This document shows positions 25,964 to 34,710 of a stretch of 64,000 bases of DNA, piece by piece. The position numbers were made by a program, and so were the translations under genes. Each line of letters begins with the position of its first letter. The stretch's first letter is position 1. The notes beneath the pieces are model-generated. The model saw nothing but the letters and a program-made list of their open reading frames with translations. It made no database searches and was not told where the DNA came from. The DNA lies in contig NZ_CP007739.1 in the NCBI RefSeq assembly GCF_000724485.1, forward strand, positions 1,782,843 to 1,846,842, written 5' to 3'. Origin of the DNA: Bacillus methanolicus MGA3 (GTDB taxonomy: Bacteria > Bacillota > Bacilli > Bacillales > Cytobacillaceae).

Positions 25964-27313
25964 TTATCCAAAGAAAGTCTGAAACAATAAATATGCGTTT
26001 AGGCTGATAATCACAATAGCTACAATCCAAGCAATAACTTTCAACCATAATGGGTTAGCGAATTCCCCCATTTTCTTTTTATCGCTTGTGAATTGTATTA
26101 GAGGAACCACCGCAAAGGAAAGCTGCAAAGACAGAATAACTTGGCTCAAAATAAGTAATTGCGCCGTTCCGCTTTCGCCATAAAGAGCAGTTACAACAAC
26201 GGCTGGGACAATGGCAATCAATCGAGTGATAAGCCTTCTTAACCAACCAGGAAGGCGAATGTTTAGAAAACCTTCCATCACGATTTGACCAGCTAACGTT
26301 CCTGTTAATGTTGAGTTTTGTCCCGAAGCCAACAAAGCAACTCCAAATAAAATACTTCCAAGTGTTGTTCCAAGCAATGGAGCAAGCAAATGATAAGCAT
26401 CACCAATCTCCGCAACATCCTTCATTCCTGCTTTATGGAATGCAGCAGAAGAAACAATTAGGATCGATGCATTAATAAATAAAGCAAAGAATAAGGCAAT
26501 GGTTGAATCCCAAGTGGCAAATTTGATCGCTTGCCGTTTACCCAATGTTGTTCGATCGTATTGGCGTGTCTGCACAATGGAAGAATGCAGATAAAGATTA
26601 TGAGGCATTACGGTTGCACCTAAAATACCGATTGCGATATAGAGCATTGATGGATTGTTAATAATCTCTGTGCTTGGCACAAACCCCTTCAATATACCGC
26701 CTACATCGGGCTTAGAAAGAAAGATTTCAGTCGCAAAGCAAGCACCAATGGTTAGAATTAAAATAATCACGAGCGTTTCAATATAACGAAAACCTTTATT
26801 CTGCAATAACAATACGACCAATACATCCAGAGCTGTTATTATGACTCCATATATTAACGGAATTCCAAACAACAAATTTAAAGCGATTGCTGAACCGATC
26901 ACTTCCGCTAGATCACAAGCTGCGATGGCTAACTCGCATAAAATCCATAAGACCATTGCCACTGGCTTACTATAATGATCTCGACAAGCTTGGGCTAAAT
27001 CCCTTCCTGTTACAATTCCCAACTTGCCAGCTAATGCTTGAAGCAATATTGCCATTAAATTTGAAAGCAAAATAACTGAAAGTAACGTGTATCCGAACTG
27101 GGAACCTCCTGCAATATCAGTTGCCCAGTTTCCCGGATCCATATACCCCACGGCTACTAAGTATCCTGGTCCAGCAAACGCCAGAAACTTTTTGATCCAA
27201 GAACCCTTCTTTGGTATTCGCAAACTTCTATATACTTCGGGCAGCGTTGGTTGTGTCCGTTTATTTCTCCAACCATCATCAACAGCTGCCAGTTTTTTTA
27301 TATTTTCACTCAT
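25964..27313 (-). CDS. mntH: Nramp-family Mn(II)/proton symporter
   Basis: A 449-residue transporter with about eleven membrane helices. The metal-binding signature of helix 1, [11 protein letters not shown] (about 55-65), and of helix 6, '[16 protein letters not shown]', are intact. It should import Mn(II) with protons at the membrane. The ATG at 27313 has GAGGTGATAATT in front. The leader contains a TTGACT-16-TACAAT promoter and an MntR-like operator, fitting repression by manganese. The adjacent convergent-free neighbour is the CotA-like laccase, transcribed in the same direction from upstream. Confidence 0.93.
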   Translation of the reverse strand: MSENIKKLAAVDDGWRNKRTQPTLPEVYRSLRIPKKGSWIKKFLAFAGPGYLVAVGYMDPGNWATDIAGGSQFGYTLLSVILLSNLMAILLQALAGKLGIVTGRDLAQACRDHYSKPVAMVLWILCELAIAACDLAEVIGSAIALNLLFGIPLIYGVIITALDVLVVLLLQNKGFRYIETLVIILILTIGACFATEIFLSKPDVGGILKGFVPSTEIINNPSMLYIAIGILGATVMPHNLYLHSSIVQTRQYDRTTLGKRQAIKFATWDSTIALFFALFINASILIVSSAAFHKAGMKDVAEIGDAYHLLAPLLGTTLGSILFGVALLASGQNSTLTGTLAGQIVMEGFLNIRLPGWLRRLITRLIAIVPAVVVTALYGESGTAQLLILSQVILSLQLSFAVVPLIQFTSDKKKMGEFANPLWLKVIAWIVAIVIISLNAYLLFQTFFG

Positions 27314-27346
27314 AATTATCACCTCATTATTGGTTTGTACTAAATA

Positions 27347-27367
27347 TTTTGCATTAAGGAAACTTTT
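27347..27367. promoter_or_regulatory. MntR-like operator
   Basis: The plus strand reads TTTTGCATTAAGGAAACTTTT, close to the known Bacillus MntR box (TTTGCCTTAAGGAAACT, from memory). It lies between the mntH promoter and its start codon. A weaker second match, 'ttagtcaagggaaactttt', overlaps the -35 region at 27459-27477. Confidence 0.75.
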
Positions 27368-27438
27368 AAGCTAAAAAAATTTGCTCCTACACTTAAAATT
27401 AGTTATATGTAAGAGCAAAGAAAATGTTGCTTAAATAA

Positions 27439-27466
27439 ATTGTACATCAGAAAATATTTTAGTCAA
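27439..27466 (-). promoter_or_regulatory. mntH promoter
   Basis: TTGACT (27461-27466) and TACAAT (27439-27444) are 16 bp apart on the minus strand, about 125 bp before the mntH start. The -35 hexamer overlaps the weaker MntR-like half-match. Confidence 0.65.
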
Positions 27467-27619
27467 GGGAAACTTTTATAGTATATTAGTATCGACTCGC
27501 TAAGATGCTGCAGAATTCTAAGGCATTTTTTAACAATTCATCCGCGTAAAGATGACAAGCGACAGGTTTAAAGACGATGTTTGTAGTTCAAGTACTTATT
27601 TTTGACGGAGAACAGTCTA

Positions 27620-29152
27620 TTATCTGATAACAATATACGGTCTCATCATCTCATAATCCTCGTGCTCCAAGATATGACAGTGCCATACATACAATCCTTC
27701 ATAAGGACCAAACTTCATAATAATTCGAGTTACCTGGTTAGGATTAGCTCTTACTGTATCCTTCCATCCTCGTTCTTGTGGATCGGGAGGCATCGGAGGA
27801 CCTGTATAATGGATAATTCTCTCCTTTTTATACTTCTCTACATCGAAATCTCTCCGGTCTAATATTTGAAAATCAATTAAGTGAAGATGAATAGGATGTG
27901 TATCCGTAGTTAAGTTAATTAGATACCATATTTCGGTAGATCCCAATTTTGGATTTTCTGTTATGGGGGCATCCCACTGTTTATTATCCAATAGCATGAA
28001 TTCACGACCGTACTTATCCATATTATCATTTAATGTTAGGTATCGTATCTTTGAAGCTGACTGTTCTTTTATTTTGGGATGAGGCATCATATAAGCCGGA
28101 ATAACACTCGTATCAACACTTGCCAGTGGAAGAGTCACTCTAAACTGCATTACAGCACTTGTATTTTCATCTACCGGATCTCCGGTTGGAAAAGGCGCGG
28201 GCGCATCATTTGTCATGATTATATTCTTGCCCTCAAGATTGGTAAAATCAATGATCACATCTGCTCGTTCTGCGGGTGCCAACATGATTTCTTTGACTCC
28301 TATCGGGTATTGCATGAAACCTCCATCCGTCGCGATTTGATAAATAAGTTGTCCGGAATCAAGTTTTAGCCTATAGAAACGAGTGTTGGATGCATTTAAC
28401 AGCCTGAATCGATATTTACGGGGTTCCACTTTTAGATGCGGCCAAACTTTTCCGTTCACCAAAATGGCATCCCCAATAAATTCAGGAACTATCGACGTTT
28501 CTAATTCCGGAACTGGTTTTTCTGGCTGCTTTGGGTAATAAAGAGAACCATCTTTATTAAAAGTCTTGTCTTGTATCATAAGAGGGATCTCATATTCCCC
28601 ACTTGGTAAATTCAATATACGTTCCCGTTGATCTCTGATAAGATAGAATCCTGCCAATCCAGCATACACATTGAGCCTCGTGATGCCAAGCGCATGGTCA
28701 TGATACCATTGGGTGCAAGCTCGATTGTAATTATCATATCGATATATTTGTTTTCTAAAATAAGGACCAACTTGTTTGAATCCCTTTGTAAACCAAGCCT
28801 CCGGGTAGCCATCGCTTTCCCATTCAACACTAGCGCCATGTACGTGTACCACCGTTCGTACTTCCGGTACATCCACATGGGCGCCATGCACCGTATTGTC
28901 AACCGGCAAAAGATGCTTATCTGGAAGATTGTTAATCCATTTAATAAACACTTTTTCTCCGCTCTCTACTTCAATTGTGGGTCCTGGATAACTGCCTTCA
29001 TAGCCCCATACAGTCGTGTCATTTAACTCACTATGAAATGAATGCTTAAATTCCGTCATATTCACTTCATAATAAGTATGAAACTGATCTTTCCGTAGAG
29101 CTTTTAAAATAGGGGGAATGGGGAGCTCATCTACAAATTTAGAGAGAATCAT
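27620..29152 (-). CDS. cotA: Spore coat multicopper oxidase (laccase)
   Basis: A 510-residue laccase aligned with B. subtilis CotA from its first residues (KFVDELPIPPIL) to its end. All four copper-binding segments are present: VHVHGASVEWESDGYPEAW, QWYHDHALG, HPIHLHLID and the type-1 WHCHILEHEDYEMM with its Cys and axial Met. It oxidises phenolics and bilirubin-like compounds in the outer coat. The gene has AAAGGAGCGG before ATG. No sigma-K promoter was confirmed by eye. Its neighbour mntH imports Mn(II), which some CotA proteins can oxidise, but a link is speculation. Confidence 0.93.
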   Translation of the reverse strand: MILSKFVDELPIPPILKALRKDQFHTYYEVNMTEFKHSFHSELNDTTVWGYEGSYPGPTIEVESGEKVFIKWINNLPDKHLLPVDNTVHGAHVDVPEVRTVVHVHGASVEWESDGYPEAWFTKGFKQVGPYFRKQIYRYDNYNRACTQWYHDHALGITRLNVYAGLAGFYLIRDQRERILNLPSGEYEIPLMIQDKTFNKDGSLYYPKQPEKPVPELETSIVPEFIGDAILVNGKVWPHLKVEPRKYRFRLLNASNTRFYRLKLDSGQLIYQIATDGGFMQYPIGVKEIMLAPAERADVIIDFTNLEGKNIIMTNDAPAPFPTGDPVDENTSAVMQFRVTLPLASVDTSVIPAYMMPHPKIKEQSASKIRYLTLNDNMDKYGREFMLLDNKQWDAPITENPKLGSTEIWYLINLTTDTHPIHLHLIDFQILDRRDFDVEKYKKERIIHYTGPPMPPDPQERGWKDTVRANPNQVTRIIMKFGPYEGLYVWHCHILEHEDYEMMRPYIVIR

Positions 29153-29282
29153 ATTTCCGCTCCTTTAACACCTAATGATAATTTTACCTTCTTTCTTTCT
29201 AAAGGTTATAAATATTACAAGCCCCGTATGACAAATACAAATGGTTTTTGCAGTTCAAATAGTTCGATTGCTTGAGAAAATC

Positions 29283-29320
29283 ACAGAAAACTTTCATGAG
29301 TTTTTACTCGCAACCCTTAC
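29283..29320. repeat. Repeat A, 5' fragment
   Basis: 'cacagaaaactttcatgagtttttactcgcaaccctta' matches the first ~38 bases of repeat A copies at 3458 and 59968, then similarity ends. It lies in the cotA - trpB gap, upstream of the trpB promoter. Confidence 0.5.
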
Positions 29321-29384
29321 ATATCAACTAACTAGGTGTTGTTGTTTCCCCTATTTGGGAATATCATGAAAATCGAAAAAAGTT

Positions 29385-29413
29385 TTGAATTTTTAATTAA
29401 TAGTCGATATAAT
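29385..29413 (+). promoter_or_regulatory. Promoter of the orphan trpB
   Basis: TTGAAT (29385-29390), a 17-bp spacer and a perfect TATAAT (29408-29413) form a strong sigma-A-type promoter. Transcription would begin at about 29420. Confidence 0.78.
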
Positions 29414-29419
29414 GATTTC

Positions 29420-29437
29420 AACTCAGTTAACTGAGTT
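29420..29437. promoter_or_regulatory. 18-bp perfect palindrome on the predicted transcription start (operator)
   Basis: AACTCAGTTAACTGAGTT is a perfect inverted repeat immediately after the -10 box, the usual place for a repressor operator. The binding protein is not known. Confidence 0.7.
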
Positions 29438-29465
29438 AATAAAGTTTAGAGGAGACGAGTTGAGC

Positions 29466-30632
29466 ATGACTAGTATGAGCAGAGTAAAATTAGGGTATTT
29501 TGGGGAGTTTGGAGGAAGTTTTGTACCAAATGAACTTCAACATGTATTAAACCACTTAGAGGAACAATTTTTGAAATATAAGGATGATCCGGAATTCCAA
29601 GAAGAATTTGCGTTCTATCTTAAAGAATATATTGGCCGGGAAAATCCGCTTACTTTTGCAGAAAATTTAACAAAACAAATTGGCAGAGCGAAGATTTATT
29701 TAAAAAGAGAGGATTTAAATCATACCGGCGCTCACAAAATCAATAATGCAATCGGACAGATTCTATTAGCGAAACGAATGGGAGCGAAGCGGATTATTGC
29801 TGAAACAGGTGCAGGTCAGCATGGTGTCGCCACTGCTACTGCATGTGCCATGTTCGGAATGGAATGTGTGATTTATATGGGGAAAACAGACACAGAACGT
29901 CAAGCACTCAACGTGTTTCGAATGGAACTGCTGGGTGCGAAAGTAGTTCCGGTTGAAAAAGGGCAAGGGCGGCTAAAAGATGCTGTTGATGAAGCTTTAA
30001 ATGACCTGGTTCAAAACTATCAAAATACGTTTTATTTATTAGGGTCGGCTGTAGGGCCACATCCATATCCAACCATGGTAAAACATTTTCAATCTGTGAT
30101 AAGCCAAGAATCGAAACGGCAAATTCTCGAAAAAGAAGGGAAGCTCCCTGCTGCAGTAATCGCTTGTATTGGTGGAGGAAGCAATACTATTGGTGCGTTT
30201 GCCCACTATATTGATGAACCAAATGTCCGTTTAATCGGTGTCGAACCAAGTGAAGCTCCTACTTTAACTGAAGGGGTTCCAGCTGTAATTCATGGTTTTA
30301 AATGCTTAACGCTGCTGGACGAAAATGGGCAGCCTAAACCTACTCATTCCATTGCAGCTGGTTTGGATTATCCTGGTGTCGGACCGGAGCATAGCTATTT
30401 GAAAGCAACGGGAAGAGCTGAATATGTGACCGTTACTGGCCAAGAAGCGTTAGCAGCTTTTCAGTTGTTATCCAAAACAGAAGGAATTATCCCGGCTTTG
30501 GAAAGTTCCCATGCAATTGCCTATGCTATTAAATTGGCAAAAGAACTCTCCAAAGACGATGCCATAATAGTCAATTTATCCGGCCGCGGTGATAAAGACG
30601 TAGAACAAGTATTTAACATGATAAAAAAATAA
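29466..30632 (+). CDS. trpB: Tryptophan synthase beta chain, orphan copy
   Basis: A 388-residue pyridoxal-phosphate enzyme of the TrpB1 class. The cofactor lysine is in [13 protein letters not shown], the catalytic loop is [16 protein letters not shown], and the phosphate-binding glycines are in [12 protein letters not shown]. It would condense indole with serine. The gene stands alone: no trpA, trpC or trpF nearby. I start at ATG 29466, preceded by AGAGGAG; a longer frame from 29412 would begin within the -10 box and is not credible. A promoter and palindromic operator precede it, and a strong terminator follows, so it is a single-gene regulated unit. Confidence 0.9.
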   Translation: MTSMSRVKLGYFGEFGGSFVPNELQHVLNHLEEQFLKYKDDPEFQEEFAFYLKEYIGRENPLTFAENLTKQIGRAKIYLKREDLNHTGAHKINNAIGQILLAKRMGAKRIIAETGAGQHGVATATACAMFGMECVIYMGKTDTERQALNVFRMELLGAKVVPVEKGQGRLKDAVDEALNDLVQNYQNTFYLLGSAVGPHPYPTMVKHFQSVISQESKRQILEKEGKLPAAVIACIGGGSNTIGAFAHYIDEPNVRLIGVEPSEAPTLTEGVPAVIHGFKCLTLLDENGQPKPTHSIAAGLDYPGVGPEHSYLKATGRAEYVTVTGQEALAAFQLLSKTEGIIPALESSHAIAYAIKLAKELSKDDAIIVNLSGRGDKDVEQVFNMIKK

Positions 30633-30662
30633 TTTTGTTTCATGACATACTGATAACACAAA

Positions 30663-30688
30663 AGCCGCCCGAATAGGCGGTTTTTTTG
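30663..30688 (+). terminator. Rho-independent terminator of trpB
   Basis: CCGCC-cgaata-GGCGG followed by TTTTTTT, about 30 bp after the trpB stop. Confidence 0.88.
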
Positions 30689-30799
30689 CATTTTCATTCC
30701 ACAGAAAGACTGTTTTGCCTCCATCCAAATTCGTCAATGTACTTACAGGATTCAATAGCGGATGTATGACATTGGATTAAATGTGAATATTGATGATTT

Positions 30800-31981
30800 T
30801 TATGAGATTCGAACGACGCGTCCATTGAACTTTTGTTTCCAATAACCGTTTGACATATCAGCAATGGCTACACCGGTAGAGCTTTGTGATCCGATGAATT
30901 TCCCGTTTCCAATATAAATGCCAACGTGTCCATCCTTTTTATATGTATCAAAGAAAACGAGATCTCCCGGCTGCATTTCGTTTACTGAAATTTGACGCCC
31001 TGAATTTTTTAAGGAATCGGTACTGGAACCCACTTTGATGCCTGCTTGTGAAAATGCCCAATGAACGAAACCGGAGCAATCAAATCTTCCATTCGCAATA
31101 TCATAGGCGGTTCTTCCGCCGCCAAAGACATAGACTGAATTTCCAATATATTTATAGCCTGCTGTAATGACACTGTTTTTGTTTCCATTCGTTCCTTGAT
31201 TCGTATTCGGCGCAGCAGATACGTCTGTTGCTTTGGCCGAATTATCTAAAATTTGCTTGGAGACCGTAAGATGACTAGCTTTGATATGAGATTCAACCTT
31301 TAAAGCAATCTTTTTTTCTTCTTTTTTTGCAAGTTGTTCCTTTCTCAAATTGTATTGTTTTTGCTGCTCTTCGAGTTGAGCCTGCATTCCTTCATGCTCA
31401 GTTTTCTTTTCAGTCAAATCAGTAAGTTTGTGTTGTAATGAATCTTGTTTGTTTTTAAGATCCCTTTTTTCATCTTCGTACTGTTCCAAAAGCTCCTTGT
31501 CTGCTTGTGCAATCATAACCACTGCACCTGCCCGGTCTACAAAATCACTAAAGCTCTCAGAACCAAGCAGCACTTCCAAATAGCTGACATCACCACCGCC
31601 GCTTGCTTGATAAGAAATTGCACGTTCTTTTAATATTTCATTTCGTTTAGCGATTCTTTCTTCTAATTCAACAATCTCTTTTTTAAGCTGTTTGATTTCT
31701 GAAGTTGTTTCAATAATATCTGCTTCTGCTTGCACAATCATTTTTTTATTATCTCGTATTGCCTGATCGACTTTCTGTATTTGATAATTTATTCCCGAAA
31801 GCTCATTTTTAACTTGGGGAACTTCTTGATCTGACTTTGATATGATTGGTTGAACCTGTCCCTTCAATTCCGGTTTTAGATTTTCCAAGTAATTAACGGA
31901 TTCTGCTTGTACAAGTGGATTCATAAATCCCATTGCAAGCATTATTGCCGTGCACAGCAGCATCATCATTTTTTTTATCAA
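30800..31981 (-). CDS. Secreted NlpC/P60 peptidoglycan endopeptidase with coiled-coil N-terminus (CwlO-like)
   Basis: A 393-residue exported wall hydrolase. Residues 1-26 form a signal peptide (basic start, LLCTAIMLAMGF, then VQA). Residues about 50-225 are a long coiled-coil as in CwlO/PcsB-type proteins, a linker rich in Asn/Thr follows, and the NlpC/P60 domain occupies about 268-393 with catalytic Cys in RFDCSGFV and His in KDGHVGIYIG. It should cut D-Glu-DAP links of peptidoglycan, and CwlO relatives act under FtsEX control. The start is a TTG with AGGTG upstream. Monocistronic. Confidence 0.88.
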   Translation of the reverse strand: MIKKMMMLLCTAIMLAMGFMNPLVQAESVNYLENLKPELKGQVQPIISKSDQEVPQVKNELSGINYQIQKVDQAIRDNKKMIVQAEADIIETTSEIKQLKKEIVELEERIAKRNEILKERAISYQASGGGDVSYLEVLLGSESFSDFVDRAGAVVMIAQADKELLEQYEDEKRDLKNKQDSLQHKLTDLTEKKTEHEGMQAQLEEQQKQYNLRKEQLAKKEEKKIALKVESHIKASHLTVSKQILDNSAKATDVSAAPNTNQGTNGNKNSVITAGYKYIGNSVYVFGGGRTAYDIANGRFDCSGFVHWAFSQAGIKVGSSTDSLKNSGRQISVNEMQPGDLVFFDTYKKDGHVGIYIGNGKFIGSQSSTGVAIADMSNGYWKQKFNGRVVRIS

Positions 31982-32305
31982 TCATTGCACCTACTTTCTC
32001 TTTTGTGAAAGCAAAAAGATTTACAGATTCATAGCCAACAAAAGTTAAAACACTCACCGAAATATCAAAATCCACAATCAATCATGATTCATTCACAAAA
32101 ATTTTCAGACTGTTTTGTACTTTTTGAAGTATATCACTCTATTTTGTCATTACAGTAATAGGAACATTACAATTAGATTAAACCGTTCTTTGTTTTTTAA
32201 ATGTGCCGAGGTTATTGATTACTTTTCGAAAAAAATTGACTTTGTTATAAAAAACACCTGAAAGCGCAAAATAAATTTGAATCAAATCGAAAGGAGGCAA
32301 AAAAT

Positions 32306-32440
32306 TTGACAAACCGAAATGATAATCGGGAACGAAAAAATAAATACCCGAATAACCAAAAGCAAGAATCTGAATTCTCAAAAGAAACCAATATTCGAAG
32401 TGAGATCACAAAAAAAGATTTACAAAATAAATCAGAATAA
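32306..32440 (+). CDS. 44-residue hydrophilic protein, possibly SASP-like
   Basis: AAGGAGG lies 7 nt before a TTG start. The frame MTNRNDNRERKNKYPNNQ... is extremely polar and contains SEFSKETNIR, faintly like the EFASETN repeat of gamma-type small acid-soluble spore proteins. A perfect terminator begins within 3 bp of its stop. These flanks argue for a real gene in the otherwise empty 31982-32687 gap. The spore assignment is tentative. Confidence 0.55.
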   Translation: MTNRNDNRERKNKYPNNQKQESEFSKETNIRSEITKKDLQNKSE

Positions 32441-32442
32441 AA

Positions 32443-32486
32443 AGAAAGGATCGATTGTCATTAATGAAACAATCGATCCTTTCTTA
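32443..32486 (+). terminator. Terminator hairpin, copy 1 of a duplicated segment
   Basis: GAAAGGATCGATTGT and ACAATCGATCCTTTC are perfect 15-bp arms around cattaatgaa, followed by TTATC. The same hairpin with its loop recurs at 33886-33926. Confidence 0.85.
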
Positions 32487-32505
32487 TCTCTAACCATTGA
32501 CTATA

Positions 32506-32601
32506 TTAATATCTTATCATTTCTTCGCTAATCTCTCTTCTATATTGAATTGCAGAAAGAAATTTGAGTCCTCTTAGCTTTGGTATTTGCTCGTCAAGCA
32601 T
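32506..32601 (-). pseudogene. Duplicated 3' end of the TPR-like membrane protein gene
   Basis: On the minus strand this fragment encodes MLDEQIPKLRGLKFLSAIQY and then RREISEE, nearly the same as the last residues of the protein at 34008-34607. Only the last ~30 codons are present, and similarity to the parent stops upstream of Met. Together with the terminator copy it marks a partial duplication. Confidence 0.75.
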
Positions 32602-32687
32602 CAATGCAAAACAGTTACTTTTTCAAGTGTTCCAATTAAAACAGTTGGTTTAGTTCAATTGTTGAAAAAATAATTGCTGTATTTTCC

Positions 32688-33539
32688 TTAAAAAGTGAAA
32701 GTATTCCTTCTAACGTTTGTTTTGCGAAATCCGATCCAGCAGATAATGAGTACATATAGCACGACAACAGGAAGAGCAACTTCGATCCCAAATGTACCGC
32801 CCGTTATCCAAACACTGTCCGATTTTAACCTGAGCATCACAAGCGAAGAATGACTTCTGTCAGCCACAGGAGCAAATTGCACCATTTGGGAGTTCATAAA
32901 AAAGTTCCAAATGATATGCACCACGACTGCATTCCATACATTCCCCGTCTTATAAACAATAAGCGAAAACATAATGCCAACCAAGCTGCCAGCGATAAGT
33001 ACCAAGCACACATCAACCAACTTCAGCCCATTCACAGTAAGTAAATGAAGGGCGCCGAACAAGATAGAAGTGATGCAAACGGCGGTAATCGCATTCCATT
33101 TGTCTTCGATTAGCTTAAACAAATATCCGCGGAACAAAATCTCTTCAATCACCCCGGCAGAGCATGCCATTATGAACGAGACAGTGATAAACGCTAACGC
33201 AGATTCAATATGAAAATGTTCTTGCTTTTCAAAAACGACGAATTGTGTGAGCAGATAAAATGCTATTACTGTAAGTGGCATTGCCAAGCCAACAAAGACC
33301 CATATTTTATCCGTCTCGAACAGTTTATGAATACGAAAGTATCCACTCGATTTTTTAAAGAACAGCCGCGCATACAACCATAGCAGTCCTACAGTAAATC
33401 CAATACGTAGAAGTTCTTTGACCGCAACCCGCATCGTACCGTTTTCAATCCCATCCGTCAAGGGATTCACAAAAATGGCAGCTAACAAAAACAAAATAAT
33501 CAACATCAAACAATGTATAACAACCTTTCCCCAGTGCAT
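32688..33539 (-). CDS. CPBP-family intramembrane metalloprotease-like (CAAX/Abi) protein
   Basis: A protein of about 283 residues with eight hydrophobic segments and the three CPBP motifs: EEILFRG (Glu-Glu-x3-Arg), a central FGALHLL histidine motif and a late HIIWNFFMN. These form the intramembrane glutamic protease site. The ATG at 33539 has GGGAGGAG upstream; a longer reading frame to 33611 lacks support. It sits between two copies of a duplicated terminator and gene end. In bacteria, family members act in bacteriocin self-immunity or membrane-protein processing; no specific role can be claimed. Confidence 0.8.
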   Translation of the reverse strand: MHWGKVVIHCLMLIILFLLAAIFVNPLTDGIENGTMRVAVKELLRIGFTVGLLWLYARLFFKKSSGYFRIHKLFETDKIWVFVGLAMPLTVIAFYLLTQFVVFEKQEHFHIESALAFITVSFIMACSAGVIEEILFRGYLFKLIEDKWNAITAVCITSILFGALHLLTVNGLKLVDVCLVLIAGSLVGIMFSLIVYKTGNVWNAVVVHIIWNFFMNSQMVQFAPVADRSHSSLVMLRLKSDSVWITGGTFGIEVALPVVVLYVLIICWIGFRKTNVRRNTFTF

Positions 33540-33885
33540 GAGTAATAGCTCCTCCCTTTTTAAGGTTCGCGAAGCAATATCAAAGCTGGCAGCCTTAAAA
33601 TGAATGCACAATGGCCCTATCGTTCACAATATACCGATTTACAAATCTTATAATATGTTTTTTGGGTTAGATATGTATATATACTCTAAAATGAAAAATA
33701 GTTTTGTAGATGTGCGTAAAGCTGTTCCGAAAATCTCCAAGTGCGTTGCCTGTTGGAAAATTGTGCAGAGCAATACGGGATGTTAAAAATAGACAAGAAT
33801 GTACGAATAAGTCTTTTTTAGCGTCATTTGTAATAATGATCACATGATGAGGAACCTTTTCTAGATGCTTGTATATAAAATAACC

Positions 33886-33926
33886 AAAAGGATCGATTGT
33901 CATTAATGAAACAATCGATCCTTTCT
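33886..33926. terminator. Terminator hairpin, copy 2 of the duplicated segment
   Basis: AAAGGATCGATTGT and ACAATCGATCCTTT around cattaatgaa repeat the hairpin of 32443-32486 and continue into TTATCTCT. It lies in the 33612-34007 gap, where I accept no gene. Confidence 0.75.
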
Positions 33927-34007
33927 TATCTCTCCATTGACCTAGTAAAATAATTTTATTCTTTTTCTGCACAAAAAAAATGTCTTAGATTCTTCTAAAT
34001 TAGTGTC

Positions 34008-34607
34008 TTATCTTTCCTCTCTAATTTCTTTTCTATATTGAATCGCAGAAAGCAATTTGAGGCCTCTTAGCTTTGGTATTTGTTCGTCAAGCATATTCAG
34101 CGCTTCCGTTTTCTTTCCTTCGTGTACTCTTTCCTCTGCTTCAAGCCAAGTTCGATAAACCGGATCCTTTACTTTTGCTTTGTATTGCTGATAAGTACTG
34201 TGATCGCCTAGTTGAAGGGCAATGGCTGCACCATAATACCACTTATGAACGTTTTCTTTCATTTGCTGAAGCAGCTCTTTTGCTTCATTGTACCGTTTTT
34301 GTTTCGAAAGCAGGATCAAATAAGAAATTATTTTCAATTGACTTGAACGGATCCGAAGAAGTTCTTTTTCAGCCTTTGTTACATCATCATTAAATAAATG
34401 GTAAATAAACTGATAGTTCGCTTGTTTCGATTTTTTTAAGAAATTCATGATTTTGTTGACGTCTTTTTCAAAAAAGACAAGATAGTATGACCTGTAAAGC
34501 AGAGTTAAAGCAAAAGGAATAAACACTAACAGAAAAATCCATTGAGGAATATCAAAAACCCCCATTAAGAAGGATATTGCAAAAAGCAGTAAAAAGAGCC
34601 AAACCAA
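34008..34607 (-). CDS. Membrane-anchored TPR-like protein of unknown function
   Basis: A 199-residue protein with two N-terminal membrane helices (about 1-18 and 22-45) and a helical cytoplasmic tail with repeated A/L-rich helices (for example 'YNEAKELLQQMKENVHKWYYGAAIALQLGD') that looks TPR-like. The start is TTG at 34607 with GGGGGATTAGAA before it. The last ~30 codons are duplicated as a fragment at 32506. No family recognised. Confidence 0.6.
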   Translation of the reverse strand: MVWLFLLLFAISFLMGVFDIPQWIFLLVFIPFALTLLYRSYYLVFFEKDVNKIMNFLKKSKQANYQFIYHLFNDDVTKAEKELLRIRSSQLKIISYLILLSKQKRYNEAKELLQQMKENVHKWYYGAAIALQLGDHSTYQQYKAKVKDPVYRTWLEAEERVHEGKKTEALNMLDEQIPKLRGLKLLSAIQYRKEIREER

Positions 34608-34710
34608 TTCTAATCCCCCAATATCATTTTAATAGCATAAGAAAATCACTGGAACTTCTGATGATTTTCCTTTCTTCCAGATCCATATTCTGCGATTCAA
34701 TTATTAAAAC

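Noticed and set aside
29412..29465. N-terminal extension of trpB
   Set aside because: It begins inside the -10 box and includes the palindrome; a proper ribosome site supports the ATG at 29466.
33604..33972. Short ORFs on both strands upstream of the CPBP gene
   Set aside because: They overlap each other and the duplicated terminator, with no ribosome sites or recognisable products.
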